Origin: an uncultured Vibrio sp.
Lineage (GTDB): Bacteria; Pseudomonadota; Gammaproteobacteria; Enterobacterales; Vibrionaceae
Direction: 5' to 3'
Assembly: GCA_947504195.1 (NCBI GenBank)
Contig: CANNGN010000004.1
Span: forward strand, 434,001-498,000
DNA: 64,000 bases
Made by a program: the position numbers and the translations under genes. The notes below the pieces were generated by a model. That model did not search any database. It was not told the DNA's origin and was given only the letters and a program-made list of their open reading frames with translations. Below, piece after piece: positions 30,950 to 40,004 of the stretch (positions are counted from its first letter, which is position 1; every line of letters begins with the position of its first letter).

Positions 30950-32428
30950 CTATCCTGGCACATCAATTCCAGCGTCTCGCATCTTGGCGAGCTTATAGCG
31001 CAAGGTCCTCGGGCTGATACCCAACTTTTCGGCCATTTCTTTTCTGCGTCCATGGCAAGCTACTAGTGTTTCCATAATGATGGCAAACTCTTGGTCTCTG
31101 AGCTCTCCCCCCAAGCCTGCACTTGTGGAATTCAAAGAACCAGACTCCGTTGATCCCCCCATCGCTGGAGTCTGGTTAGATGAACTCTGTAAATTTTCGG
31201 CTTCAGCCTTCGGATACACATTGGGTTCCACAACTTCGGATAACTCTGCAGCTTTTCCATTGGTCGCGACCATATCTTGCAACCCACTTGCATCCTGCCA
31301 ATCGACACCTTCAAGGAGAATATGCTCCCCCGTAATCTGACCTTTTTCAGATAAGATCAACGAACGCTGAACCACATTGTCTAACTCGCGTACATTGCCT
31401 GGCCAGGTATAACGGAGTAATTTGTCCAACGCACTTTTTTGTAAACTTGGGACAGGCTCTCCCATTTTTTGACAATGGCGCTCAATCAAGTGAAGTGCCA
31501 AGGGTTCAATGTCCCCTTTACGATCAGATAACGCTGGCCAAATAATTGGGAAAACGTTCAAACGATAGTATAAATCTTCACGAAAATGTCCTTCTTGAAC
31601 ATACTGCTTTAAGTCACGGTTACTGGTTGCCAATACTCGAACATCTAACTGAATACTCTTACGGCTACCAAGGCGTTCGACTTCCCGCTCTTGGAGAACT
31701 CGAAGCAACTTAGCTTGAAGGCTTAATTCCATCTCACTAATTTCATCAAGTAAAATCGTGCCACCTTGGGCTTGTTCGAACTTACCTGGGCAAGCTTGTA
31801 CAGCACCCGTAAATGCACCTTTCTCATATCCAAATAATGTCGCTTCGAGCATGTTATCTGGAATTGCGGCGCAGTTAATCGCAACAAAAGGACCATTTTT
31901 TCGATTAGACGCATTATGGATATATCGAGACATGACTTCTTTGCCCGAACCACTCGGCCCCAATACCATGACATTGGCATCGGTCTTAGCGACTTTATCG
32001 GCTAATGTCAGTAATCGTTTGCTTTTTTCATCGGCAACAATTGCATCGCCGTTATCGTCGGACTTTACTGGAGCATAGCGACTCACCATATTTAGCAAGA
32101 CTTCCGGTGCAAAAGGCTTGGCCATATAATCAATCGCACCTTCTTTCATCGCCGCAACTGCGTCCTCAATATTGGCGTAGGCTGTCATCAGAAGTACTGG
32201 CAAATTAGGCCAGTTTTGTTTGATATTTCGCAATAAAGCGAGTCCGCCCATCCCAGCCATTTGTACATCAGATACAACGATATCAATCGATTCTGCTTTC
32301 AACTTTATGAGTGCTTCTTCTGCACAATCGGCTTCAATCCAGTCATATCCCGCAAGCGCTAAGGTATCAACCAACGCCTCGCGTAAACCTTCGTCGTCTT
32401 CGACAATCAGTACTTTACTTTGAGCCAT
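30950..32428 (-). CDS. flrC: Flagellar sigma-54-dependent response regulator FlrC
   Basis: Two-component activator of later flagellar genes. The receiver domain carries the phospho-acceptor Asp54 in VVSDVQMAGMGG, the same residue number as in V. cholerae FlrC. The AAA+ domain has the Walker A loop LGPSGSGKEV, the sigma-54-contacting GAFTGA loop and the Walker B segment GGTILLDEISEM. A low-complexity linker (about 390-435) leads to a Fis-type helix-turn-helix ending GISPRTLRYKLAKMRDAGI. At 492 residues it is of normal length. It overlaps the flrB stop by one base, so flrB and flrC are coupled. Confidence 0.96.
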   Translation of the reverse strand: MAQSKVLIVEDDEGLREALVDTLALAGYDWIEADCAEEALIKLKAESIDIVVSDVQMAGMGGLALLRNIKQNWPNLPVLLMTAYANIEDAVAAMKEGAIDYMAKPFAPEVLLNMVSRYAPVKSDDNGDAIVADEKSKRLLTLADKVAKTDANVMVLGPSGSGKEVMSRYIHNASNRKNGPFVAINCAAIPDNMLEATLFGYEKGAFTGAVQACPGKFEQAQGGTILLDEISEMELSLQAKLLRVLQEREVERLGSRKSIQLDVRVLATSNRDLKQYVQEGHFREDLYYRLNVFPIIWPALSDRKGDIEPLALHLIERHCQKMGEPVPSLQKSALDKLLRYTWPGNVRELDNVVQRSLILSEKGQITGEHILLEGVDWQDASGLQDMVATNGKAAELSEVVEPNVYPKAEAENLQSSSNQTPAMGGSTESGSLNSTSAGLGGELRDQEFAIIMETLVACHGRRKEMAEKLGISPRTLRYKLAKMRDAGIDVPG

Positions 32429-33486
32429 TAGTTATCTCCTTGTTGAGCATTTATTTCTGTATTCGCACGTTCTATAGGCAAGCACATGGTGAAACACGCG
32501 CCATCTCCCTGCTGAGATTCAAGTTCCAGTCGACCGTTATGCGCACGACAGACCATCTGCACGACCGCTAAACCAAGCCCTGTTCCCTGAGAACGAGTGG
32601 TAAAAAAAGGTTCCATAATTTTGTTTTGAATATCTTCGGCTACTCCGGGACCATTATCTTGAACCGAGATTTTAAGTTCACCGTTGACGGGTCGAAAGAA
32701 AAGATCGATCTGAGCTTGCTTACCCACGATCTGAATGGCATTCATAACGAGATTACTGAGCGCTGACGCCACAGCATTAACATTCCCAAGTAACACCACC
32801 TCTGGTTGCTCAACCTCTTCACCATAATCAACTTGATGGCTCTTGATGGCCGTTTCTATCATCGGATGAAATTCGTTAATCAGATCTTGCAACGTAAATG
32901 GATGAATAACCTTGTTGTCGCCACCTTTGGCAAACAGCAACATATCGCTAACTTGCTTATCTAAGTCTTGCAATCTGTCCGTTAATTTCGTTTGAAAACG
33001 CTCGCGCGTGGCTGGTGGTAGGTTTGGCGCACCAAGGTTTGAGGCATATAGCATTGCGCTCGACAATGGGGTTCTAACTTGATGTGCAAGTGACGCAACC
33101 ATTCGGCCAAGAGAAGACAAACGCTGGAGATCACCAACACGGGATTGCAGTAATCGGGTCTCTGTTAGATCCGTTATCAGCATTAATTGACCGGTGGAAG
33201 AAGCGGTAATCGCTAAACGAACCTTACGTCCATTACGCAATGAGATTTCATGTCCATCATCCTCACGAGGTGCAAATGCATTTTGAATCACTTCATACCA
33301 ACGCTGATTTAGCAGTGGCACTTCAAGAAGACGCATCGCTTCTGGGTTTGCTTCGCGAATGATCCCTTGAGTATCGAGTAAAATGACCCCCGCAGGCATC
33401 ACTTCTAAAACCTGCTTATAGCGTTCAACCTGATTCTCTAGGGAATCTAAATGAGACTGGCCTTGTTCTGTCGATAAATCTTGCAT
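32428..33486 (-). CDS. flrB: Flagellar sensor histidine kinase FlrB
   Basis: Cytosolic kinase that phosphorylates FlrC. The 352 residues have no membrane segment. A PAS-like domain (about 20-110) contains GVILLDTQGIIREANPEA. The HisKA helix carries the phospho-acceptor His135 in ASLAHQVRTPLS. The HATPase domain has the N box SNLVMNAIQ, the G1 box DNGPGV and the G2 box GTGLGLAVV. The gene is preceded by a sigma-54-type element 50 bp upstream. Confidence 0.95.
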   Translation of the reverse strand: MQDLSTEQGQSHLDSLENQVERYKQVLEVMPAGVILLDTQGIIREANPEAMRLLEVPLLNQRWYEVIQNAFAPREDDGHEISLRNGRKVRLAITASSTGQLMLITDLTETRLLQSRVGDLQRLSSLGRMVASLAHQVRTPLSSAMLYASNLGAPNLPPATRERFQTKLTDRLQDLDKQVSDMLLFAKGGDNKVIHPFTLQDLINEFHPMIETAIKSHQVDYGEEVEQPEVVLLGNVNAVASALSNLVMNAIQIVGKQAQIDLFFRPVNGELKISVQDNGPGVAEDIQNKIMEPFFTTRSQGTGLGLAVVQMVCRAHNGRLELESQQGDGACFTMCLPIERANTEINAQQGDN

Positions 33487-33528
33487 GTCGTTATTAGCCC
33501 AATACAGCGGTCAAACAAAAAATAATAA

Positions 33529-33558
33529 AGGCTTGGAAGCAAGAAGCATTCCAAGCCT
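33529..33558 (-). terminator. Terminator of flrA
   Basis: A 10-bp perfect stem AGGCTTGGAA/TTCCAAGCCT (33529-33538 with 33549-33558) has a 10-base loop. On the minus strand it exits into TTATTATTTTTT, 71 bp after the flrA stop. It overlaps the candidate flrB promoter (33538-33553). Confidence 0.7.
33538..33553 (-). promoter_or_regulatory. Sigma-54-type promoter of flrBC
   Basis: On the minus strand the site reads TGGAAT-GCTTC-TTGCT. The invariant GG and GC are exactly 10 bases apart, the -12 element is strong and the -24 element partial. The start point would lie about 40 bp before the flrB ATG. The -24 and loop sequences are shared with the flrA terminator hairpin. Confidence 0.55.
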
Positions 33559-33628
33559 AATAGTTATTTATATTCAACAACTTAAAACTGGCAATAATAA
33601 CCTGACAATATATTGACTCAATGACGAG

Positions 33629-35095
33629 TTAACGTTGCATGTTATATTTTTTCATTTTCTCTACCAAGGTAGTACGACGCATACCTAGCATATCGGCAGC
33701 TCTTGCCACAACACCATCTTGCGCGTCCAAGGCCTGATTAATCAGATTTACTTCTAATTCAGCCAATAACTCTTTTAAGTTAACCCCTTCTGGCGGCAGC
33801 TCTTGGTTTCCATTGTTAGCGTTAACAATTTCATCCACGGCAGCAAGATTAAAGTCTTCAGAGAAAATATTTGATAGTGCTTCGCGCTCTTGCTCTTCAA
33901 TACTGCTCTGTAAACCACCACCGGGTTGGAACTCAGGAATGTCACTATAACGATATTTGGTAGGCAAATGATTCACATCAATCAAGCTATTCGGATACAG
34001 AATAATCATACGCTCAACCAAGTTCGCTAGCTCACGTACGTTACCTGGCCAGTTGTGCTCCATCAGAGAATTGATTGCACGAGGCGAGAAGTAGATCGGC
34101 TGTGCGCCTTCTGCTTGCATACGCGTTAATAGCTCTTGAAGTAACAAAGGAATATCATCCTTACGTTCTTTAAGAGCAGGCATCTCAATAGGAAAAACGT
34201 TCAAGCGATAATATAAATCTTCCCGAAATGATTCATTCTCAATCATGGTTTCAAGATGACGGTGGGTCGCCGCAACAACTCGTACATTCACCTTGATCGT
34301 CGTATTTCCGCCGACGCGTTCAAAACAACGCTCTTGCAAGACTCGTAATAACTTAACTTGCATAGACATCGGCATATCACCGATTTCATCGAGGAATAAC
34401 GTACCACCATCGGCAAGTTCAAAACGCCCTTTTCTTGCGGTCAGCGCGCCAGTAAACGCCCCTTTCTCATGGCCGAATAGCTCACTTTCAAGCAAATCTC
34501 CCGGGATTGCGCCACAGTTGATGGGTACGAAAGGTCCACCGCGTCGAGTCGAATGGTAATGTATATTTCGAGCAACCACTTCTTTACCCGTACCGGACTC
34601 ACCCAATATGAGAACGTTTGCTTCACTAGGGGAAACTTGCTCAATTAAGTGACGAACCTCTTGAACGCCAATGCTTTGACCAACCAAGCTACGAAATAAC
34701 GTATTTTTGCGTGCTGATGCAACGACAGAAACACCTTGTCGACCAAGAAATTCTTTACTGTGTCGCAGCGCTTCGCTGACTTGAGCAAAGTTCAAAGGAA
34801 AATCAAGCTCACCGACAAAGTTGGGGAACTCATCTATCGAATAGGGCTGCTGATTCGCAACAAGTAGAGGGATGTGATTTGCCTTAGACAAATGCTCTCT
34901 AAGCTCTGTACTTATCGTTCCGTATTCCATAGAACCTAAAATGCAACCCGCCCATGGTAAGGACCAATCAATTTTATCTATTTTTGAAGACGTAACGACA
35001 TCACAGAGTTCACCGACGAATTCCAATATAATTGACAAATGCTGGCGTGTTGTTGGGTCGTCTTCAATGACAAGAAGTTTTGCTAAACCTTGCAT
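33629..35095 (-). CDS. flrA: Flagellar master regulator FlrA (sigma-54-dependent activator)
   Basis: Top of the Vibrio polar-flagellar hierarchy, homologous to FleQ. The N-terminal receiver-like domain (about 1-120) has no phospho-acceptor aspartate: the corresponding stretch reads [11 protein letters not shown]. The AAA+ domain has the Walker A loop [11 protein letters not shown], a GAFTGA loop and [12 protein letters not shown], and the C-terminal Fis-type HTH ends [17 protein letters not shown]. Arg135 and Arg176, which bind c-di-GMP in V. cholerae FlrA, are both present at the same numbers. That predicts that high c-di-GMP shuts off flagellation. The gene is monocistronic between two terminators. 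Confidence 0.96.
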   Translation of the reverse strand: MQGLAKLLVIEDDPTTRQHLSIILEFVGELCDVVTSSKIDKIDWSLPWAGCILGSMEYGTISTELREHLSKANHIPLLVANQQPYSIDEFPNFVGELDFPLNFAQVSEALRHSKEFLGRQGVSVVASARKNTLFRSLVGQSIGVQEVRHLIEQVSPSEANVLILGESGTGKEVVARNIHYHSTRRGGPFVPINCGAIPGDLLESELFGHEKGAFTGALTARKGRFELADGGTLFLDEIGDMPMSMQVKLLRVLQERCFERVGGNTTIKVNVRVVAATHRHLETMIENESFREDLYYRLNVFPIEMPALKERKDDIPLLLQELLTRMQAEGAQPIYFSPRAINSLMEHNWPGNVRELANLVERMIILYPNSLIDVNHLPTKYRYSDIPEFQPGGGLQSSIEEQEREALSNIFSEDFNLAAVDEIVNANNGNQELPPEGVNLKELLAELEVNLINQALDAQDGVVARAADMLGMRRTTLVEKMKKYNMQR

Positions 35096-35149
35096 GGATA
35101 CCTGTTTATGCCTTTAAACTAAAATAACTATCGCTATATTGATATTCAA

Positions 35150-35179
35150 ATATAACCTATCTCTATAAACAATAGACAA
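35150..35179 (-). promoter_or_regulatory. Candidate sigma-70 promoter of flrA
   Basis: On the minus strand the site reads TTGTCT (35174-35179), 18 bp, TTATAT (35150-35155), about 50-60 bp before the flrA ATG. No sigma-54 or sigma-28 element is visible here, consistent with flrA being the top gene. The region is AT-rich, so chance matches are possible. Confidence 0.35.
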
Positions 35180-35203
35180 TTTTTTATATTCAGCAACTAA
35201 AAA

Positions 35204-35228
35204 AAGCCACTCGCGCATAGAGTGGCTT
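35204..35228 (-). terminator. Terminator of the flaG-fliD-flaI-fliS run
   Basis: A 9-bp stem (35204-35212 with 35220-35228) with a 7-base loop exits on the minus strand into a long T tract (CTTTTTTTAG), about 80 bp after the fliS stop. It separates fliS from flrA. Confidence 0.8.
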
Positions 35229-35305
35229 CTATTCTAGGGAATAAATAAAAATTGGCAACCAACGGCTAATCAGATGTGATGTTGGTTTAAACTAATTAAC
35301 TATAT

Positions 35306-35710
35306 TCAGACATCCCCAACAGTTAGGTTATGAAATTCTGTTGGTATTTGGTCCCATGCTGACTTTATCTCGCGAATAATTTCAATCACATCATCAATGG
35401 GATTTGGATCATTGGTTTGGTTTGCTGTGGTGATTTGCGTTATTAGAAATTCATATAATTGATCCAAATTCTCGGCAATATCACCACCGTCTTCCATCGA
35501 TAAACAGCTACGCAAGCTAATAATAATATCCAATGCTTTACCTAAGCGTTCGCCTTTAACTGGAATATTCCCCTGCTCCATCGCAACTTTACCTTGGATT
35601 AGACGTTCAATAGCTCCAGCCATCAGCATTTGCACAACTTTATGCGGTGAAGCCGCACTTAATTGGCTGTCTACTGAGACCTTTTTGTAAGCCTGTAAAG
35701 AACCGCGCAT
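35306..35710 (-). CDS. fliS: Flagellin export chaperone FliS
   Basis: Binds flagellin C termini to prevent cytosolic polymerisation and helps deliver them for export. The 134 residues are helical, with the family pattern ASPHKVVQMLMAGAIERLIQ near residue 19 and LYEFLITQITTAN near 95. It is the last gene of flaG-fliD-flaI-fliS, 14 bp after flaI. Confidence 0.95.
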   Translation of the reverse strand: MRGSLQAYKKVSVDSQLSAASPHKVVQMLMAGAIERLIQGKVAMEQGNIPVKGERLGKALDIIISLRSCLSMEDGGDIAENLDQLYEFLITQITTANQTNDPNPIDDVIEIIREIKSAWDQIPTEFHNLTVGDV

Positions 35711-35724
35711 TAGAATCCCTCTTA

Positions 35725-36027
35725 TTAATACTTTTGATACAGCTGAACTGATTTTTGCCCAATGCGGAACTTTCGCAAATCCTCGCCAACTTTCATAGTT
35801 TGCGAATTCATTAACTCAACCAATTTTTGTGTTGAACTAATGGCATCTGCCCACATTGTTGATTTTGCAAATCGTTCATTTTTTGACGCATAGTCTATTA
35901 ATTGCTGCAATATCTGATCCCTTTTATCGACCAAACGCGTAATTTCTTCACTATCAAGGACAACATTCGTCAACTCTTGATTCAAAATGCGATCAATATC
36001 ACTTAATTGATTAATTTCATTTTCCAT
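35725..36027 (-). CDS. flaI: Flagellar protein FlaI (FliT-position chaperone candidate)
   Basis: A 100-residue, highly helical protein in the fliT position between fliD and fliS, where Vibrio genomes carry flaI. By position and size it may be a FliT-like chaperone for the FliD cap, but I see no sequence proof of that. It lies 4 bp after fliD and 14 bp before fliS. Confidence 0.8.
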   Translation of the reverse strand: MENEINQLSDIDRILNQELTNVVLDSEEITRLVDKRDQILQQLIDYASKNERFAKSTMWADAISSTQKLVELMNSQTMKVGEDLRKFRIGQKSVQLYQKY

Positions 36028-36031
36028 ATTA

Positions 36032-38074
36032 TTAACCTAATGCATTCATCATACCGGAAAGTTGACTTTGCATTTTTCCAGTCGCATCTTGCATCGCAGA
36101 GAATTTTGCCTGAGTTCGCTTTTCCAATTCCTGCATTCTTCGGTCTAACGTCGCCTGATCATCACCTAAACGATAATTTTGCTCGGTTAAAGTACGCTCA
36201 CGTGTCCGTATCGATCCTGTAACACCTGTCAAACTTTGAATCGAATCTTCAACACGTTTAGCAAACCCATCACGACCACCAAAAAATTCACCTAACTTAG
36301 AAAAATTATTGTTGATTTGCTTAGTCAGCATATCTGAATTAATTTCAAGTGTTCCCTGCCGCGTTGTTGTCACACCAAACTCCGTAAGACTACGAATTTC
36401 AGCAGGAGCACTTTCGATTTGAGTACTGAATACCCTTTTAAGTCGAGAGTCAGCACTACGGACGACGCTATCTCCAGCCAACGGCCCAGCTTCTCCCGTT
36501 TGAGGGTCGACACTCGATAATGATTTAGTCGTTCGGTAGAATTGATTATAAGAGTCGACAAATTGCTCAATGTAATTCCGGACAGTTTCACGGTCATATT
36601 CGATGTTAATTTCAGCGGGTTTACCTTCGCTTGGTGATAAGCCAGCTAACTCAAGATCGACACCATCGATCGCATCTTCAATGATATTGTTATCGCTTGA
36701 TAACCTTGCAACCCCATCAAGCAGCACTTCGGCATTTTGCGCGGTTTCGACCTCTTTCATCCCTTGATAACCTTCAAAGGATTGTTGCGCTTTCTCTAGT
36801 CTAGCTTGGACCAGCTCGACTTTATTAATGTATTCTTTTTCTTCTGGCGAAAGCTTTGAGCGCTCTAACTCTTTCGCTTCTTGTTCAGTCATGCCGCCGT
36901 TTGCCACAGCCTGATCAATAGCGTGCTGTTCTTTCTTCAACTCGGCTTCAAGTTTACTTTGCGCTTCTTCTGGCGTGACATAAGAATCGAATAACGTACC
37001 GGAAGCACTATTACTTGCCCCTGGAATCTCTTGAAGTTTCTCGATTGCGGCAGGATCTAAATCAGGTTCAAGCTCTCGGTACGAATCAAGTAATGTACCA
37101 GAAGCGGTTTCTGACCAACCGGGGATTCTATCTTCTGGACGAACATACTCATTTGGATCGGTGACGTCACTAGACTGGGATTGAAGAGCCGCCGCAACGT
37201 TCGCTTCATCATTGGGTGTAACAGCACCGGTGTTCGCGTCTTGTTCCATTGCCGCTGCAGTCGTTTCAGGCGCTTTCGCTCCTGACTCACCTGCCGCTTG
37301 TTTGATTTGCGCCGCAACATCCTCATCAACGAGTCGAGCCGCAGATTCCATTTTCTCAGCCACTTTCTTAGCAATTTTCTGCTCGTCTGGGCTAAGTGGT
37401 GCGATTAATTGCTGTGCTTCGGAACGAGCCGCCTCGATGTCTTTTACTCGTTCTTCTAACGTTTTATATTCGAGTTGTTTAAGTGGATTTCCTCTTACCG
37501 CTTCAGCTCGAATAGAGATTTTATTGTCTTCACCAGTCTTATCAGATGCGACAATTAGACGAGGACCTTCTTTATCATTAATAATCGATGCTCTGACACC
37601 AGGGTTGCCTTTTGAGCGGTTAATACCTGCCACCACTTCTTGCAATTTAGTGCCGCTTTGAACATCAACAGTATAATTTGACTTGCCTAACGATATCTGC
37701 AACTTACCCGGCCCAAATCTCACATCTTCATCTAATACATGAGATGCAACTTTATGACTTTGGGCAAGCTGCAGTACATCGACAGCATACCTACCAGCAA
37801 TAGCTTTTGTCGACGCGACTGCGTTGACAACGTTTTCATCTGAACTACCAACTTTACGTGTAGCAAAAGCCTCGTCCTGACGAAAACCCGCCATTAAGTT
37901 TTTCATTGTATCTAGCGATTCTCTGAGGTGCCCATAAGCACTGATACTGGCATTATTTTCCATGCGCGTATTGTCGATACGTTGCTGCTTAGGAACGCGC
38001 TCTGAATCGACAATTTTGCTGACCAAGGAATTTATATCCATGCCAGAACTCATCCCTATTGGGCCCATACTCAT
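36032..38074 (-). CDS. fliD: Flagellar filament capping protein FliD
   Basis: Forms the distal cap under which flagellin polymerises. The N-terminal domain begins GMSSGMDINSLVSKIVDSE and the C-terminal D0/D1 region ends SAMQDATGKMQSQLSGMMNALG. At 680 residues it is much longer than enteric FliD (about 470), because of a charged, coiled-coil-prone insert at about residues 210-440. Vibrio FliD proteins are generally long. Within the insert a 16-residue unit (IPGWSETASGTLLDSY at 317-332, IPGASNSASGTLFDSY at 350-365) is duplicated at a 33-residue offset. The gene is flanked by flaG and flaI. Confidence 0.95.
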   Translation of the reverse strand: MSMGPIGMSSGMDINSLVSKIVDSERVPKQQRIDNTRMENNASISAYGHLRESLDTMKNLMAGFRQDEAFATRKVGSSDENVVNAVASTKAIAGRYAVDVLQLAQSHKVASHVLDEDVRFGPGKLQISLGKSNYTVDVQSGTKLQEVVAGINRSKGNPGVRASIINDKEGPRLIVASDKTGEDNKISIRAEAVRGNPLKQLEYKTLEERVKDIEAARSEAQQLIAPLSPDEQKIAKKVAEKMESAARLVDEDVAAQIKQAAGESGAKAPETTAAAMEQDANTGAVTPNDEANVAAALQSQSSDVTDPNEYVRPEDRIPGWSETASGTLLDSYRELEPDLDPAAIEKLQEIPGASNSASGTLFDSYVTPEEAQSKLEAELKKEQHAIDQAVANGGMTEQEAKELERSKLSPEEKEYINKVELVQARLEKAQQSFEGYQGMKEVETAQNAEVLLDGVARLSSDNNIIEDAIDGVDLELAGLSPSEGKPAEINIEYDRETVRNYIEQFVDSYNQFYRTTKSLSSVDPQTGEAGPLAGDSVVRSADSRLKRVFSTQIESAPAEIRSLTEFGVTTTRQGTLEINSDMLTKQINNNFSKLGEFFGGRDGFAKRVEDSIQSLTGVTGSIRTRERTLTEQNYRLGDDQATLDRRMQELEKRTQAKFSAMQDATGKMQSQLSGMMNALG
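36980..37126 (-). repeat. Duplicated 16-residue unit inside fliD
   Basis: Codons 317-332 (37079-37126) and 350-365 (36980-37027) encode the same IPG-x-S-x-x-ASGTL-x-DSY pattern, 12 of 16 residues identical, exactly 99 bp apart. The DNA copies have diverged at synonymous sites, so the duplication is not recent. Confidence 0.85.
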
Positions 38075-38097
38075 TAAATCACCTTTAAAGTTACACT

Positions 38098-38535
38098 TTA
38101 CACCTTAGTCATAACCAGACCAGTATGATGATCTTGCTCTTTCGCAAGGCGCCGCAGTACTTCTAACATTTCTTCTTCTGGTATTTGACGAATCACGTCG
38201 CCCGTTTCGGCTTCGTAAATCGTCATCACTTCTCGACCAGACTCAGTATCTACACTGAACGACAAGTCTTTATTGATGGACGATACAAATTCTTGCATCT
38301 GCTCCCTCGTTTTTACTCGCTGTTCTTCCGTAGATCGCTCGTGTTGTTTAGCAAGTTTTATTGCTTCTTCCACTGAATCGGTTGTTTTTTCAACCGTCCT
38401 CTCTTGCGCATCGTCTGCACGATTCACTTGTTGAGGAGTTAAAATGCTTTTTGCAGTTTCACTCTCAGAAGCAAATTTGGTGCCACTTTTCGAGCCATAA
38501 GACTGGATGTTCGATGTATAGGATGTAATGTCCAT
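38098..38535 (-). CDS. flaG: Flagellar protein FlaG
   Basis: A 145-residue protein linked to flagellar filament length in several bacteria. The C-terminal FlaG domain is clear: NKDLSFSVDTESGREVMTI followed by GDVIRQIPEEEMLEVLRRL. The start is put at ATG 38535 (MDITSYTSNIQ) because GGGAG lies six bases upstream; the reading frame is open for 20 more codons without a better site. It follows a flagellin gene and precedes fliD by 23 bp, likely one transcript with fliD, flaI and fliS. Confidence 0.93.
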   Translation of the reverse strand: MDITSYTSNIQSYGSKSGTKFASESETAKSILTPQQVNRADDAQERTVEKTTDSVEEAIKLAKQHERSTEEQRVKTREQMQEFVSSINKDLSFSVDTESGREVMTIYEAETGDVIRQIPEEEMLEVLRRLAKEQDHHTGLVMTKV

Positions 38536-38607
38536 AACTATCTCCCTCTCCATCTCATTGGATGAATAAACATAAATGGAATTGAGTAAACTCAATCCAC
38601 TTCGCTA

Positions 38608-39738
38608 TTAGCCCAATAAACTTAGAGCCGCTGATGGCGACTGTTTTGCTTGCGCTAAAACAGACGTACTCGCTTGTTGCAGAATCTGAGACTTAGTCAT
38701 CTGCACGGTTTCTTTCGCATAATCAGTATCTTTGATTCGACTGCGTGATGCGTTTACATTTTCGTTAATGTTATCCAAGTTATTGATCGCATGATCAAAA
38801 CGGTTTTGGAATGCACCAAGTTCTGCACGCTGGCTATCTACTGCTTGCAATGCGCCATCAATCACTGAAACCGCTAACTGAGAACCACCAACAGATGAAA
38901 CGTTAATATCACCCACTGTGACCTTCTCTGCCGCTCCAAAACCAATTTCAGCACCTAGTCCACCACCGACAGTAACCTCACTCGAAACCTTCTGGTTTGA
39001 AGCAAATATCTGCATTTTACCGTCTTCATCAACCGATGCAGAAAGATCACTATTTTGACCATTGATGTAAGTCGCAAGCTCTTCTAAATCGTCGCCTTGC
39101 TTCGCATTCACTGTCACTTCTTGTGCTTCACCATCACTATCAGTGTAGCTCAATGTCATATCTGTCGCGCTACCAACCGTCCAGCTAGAGTCTTTGCCTT
39201 CGGTAGCAACATACGCATTCCCACCCATTGTATCGGTGTCTGAACGCATGTTCCCCATAGATAACATCACAGCTTCACCAGACGATGAGCCGATCTGAAA
39301 GGACTTATTCCCGAACGTACCATTTAGTAATTTGTTGCCACCGAACGAGGTTGATTCTGCAATACGATTTAGTTCGTCGTTCAGTGCCGTCACTTCTTGG
39401 TTAATCGCTTGACGATCTGATTTCGTATTTGAACCATTCGAAGATTGCAAAGAAAGATCGCGCATACGCTGTAAAATCGTTGTTGTTTCATTCATCGCAC
39501 CTTCAGCAGTCTGCGCCATAGATATACCATCGTTCGCATTACGAACAGCGACATCTAGACCACGGCTTTGCGATGTTAATCGATTTGATATTTGCAATCC
39601 CGCCGCATCATCTTTTGCACTATTTATTTTATAGCCCGATGATAGACGTTCCATAGACTTCTGCGAGACTTCCGATGCATTGTTCAAATAACGCTGAGCG
39701 GTCATCGCTGAAACATTTGAGTTAACAGTTATAGACAT
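38608..39738 (-). CDS. Flagellin (copy 1, next to flaG)
   Basis: Filament subunit of 376 residues. The N-terminal D0/D1 ([16 protein letters not shown] start, [19 protein letters not shown] near residue 30) and C-terminal D1/D0 ([18 protein letters not shown], ending [10 protein letters not shown]) are intact around a short variable D2/D3 region (about 170-280). It shares most of its D0/D1 with copy 2. By position beside flaG it corresponds to V. cholerae flaB, but the letter is not assigned from sequence. It has its own sigma-28-type promoter. Confidence 0.95.
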   Translation of the reverse strand: MSITVNSNVSAMTAQRYLNNASEVSQKSMERLSSGYKINSAKDDAAGLQISNRLTSQSRGLDVAVRNANDGISMAQTAEGAMNETTTILQRMRDLSLQSSNGSNTKSDRQAINQEVTALNDELNRIAESTSFGGNKLLNGTFGNKSFQIGSSSGEAVMLSMGNMRSDTDTMGGNAYVATEGKDSSWTVGSATDMTLSYTDSDGEAQEVTVNAKQGDDLEELATYINGQNSDLSASVDEDGKMQIFASNQKVSSEVTVGGGLGAEIGFGAAEKVTVGDINVSSVGGSQLAVSVIDGALQAVDSQRAELGAFQNRFDHAINNLDNINENVNASRSRIKDTDYAKETVQMTKSQILQQASTSVLAQAKQSPSAALSLLG

Positions 39739-39814
39739 ATAGATCTCCTTTAGGACTTATGTACCGCGACGACTCTCACCTCATCTTGGTACATTTTCAT
39801 TTCTCTCATTTCCT

Positions 39815-39841
39815 TTAACGGCGAGATGAATACATCCTTTA
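39815..39841 (-). promoter_or_regulatory. Sigma-28 (FliA) promoter of flagellin copy 1
   Basis: On the minus strand it reads TAAA (39838-39841), 15 bp, GCCGTTAA (39815-39822), a full match to TAAA-N15-GCCGWTAA. It lies about 75 bp before the ATG. Confidence 0.85.
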
Positions 39842-39966
39842 GGTTTTTTTTGATCTTTTTGATAAAAAAGTTGTATTGAATAGGAAAGTATGATTCTTTT
39901 TGGCAAGGATTGTGAATTAACCTTTTGATATTACAGAAAAACTTCAATCTAAAATTTAGGCAAAAA

Positions 39967-39990
39967 AAATCCAGCCCGAAGGCTGGATTT
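39967..39990 (-). terminator. Terminator of flagellin copy 2
   Basis: A 10-bp stem AAATCCAGCC/GGCTGGATTT (39967-39976 with 39981-39990) with a CGAA loop is followed on the minus strand by a run of T (TTTTTTTTG including stem bases), 15 bp past the flagellin stop. Confidence 0.85.
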
Positions 39991-40004
39991 GGTTCGCTTC
40001 ACAA

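Noticed and set aside
38581..38596. ATTGAGT-AA-ACTCAAT inverted repeat between flagellin copy 1 and flaG
   Set aside because: Loop of two bases, AT-rich stem and no T tract, so not a terminator; no other function can be supported.
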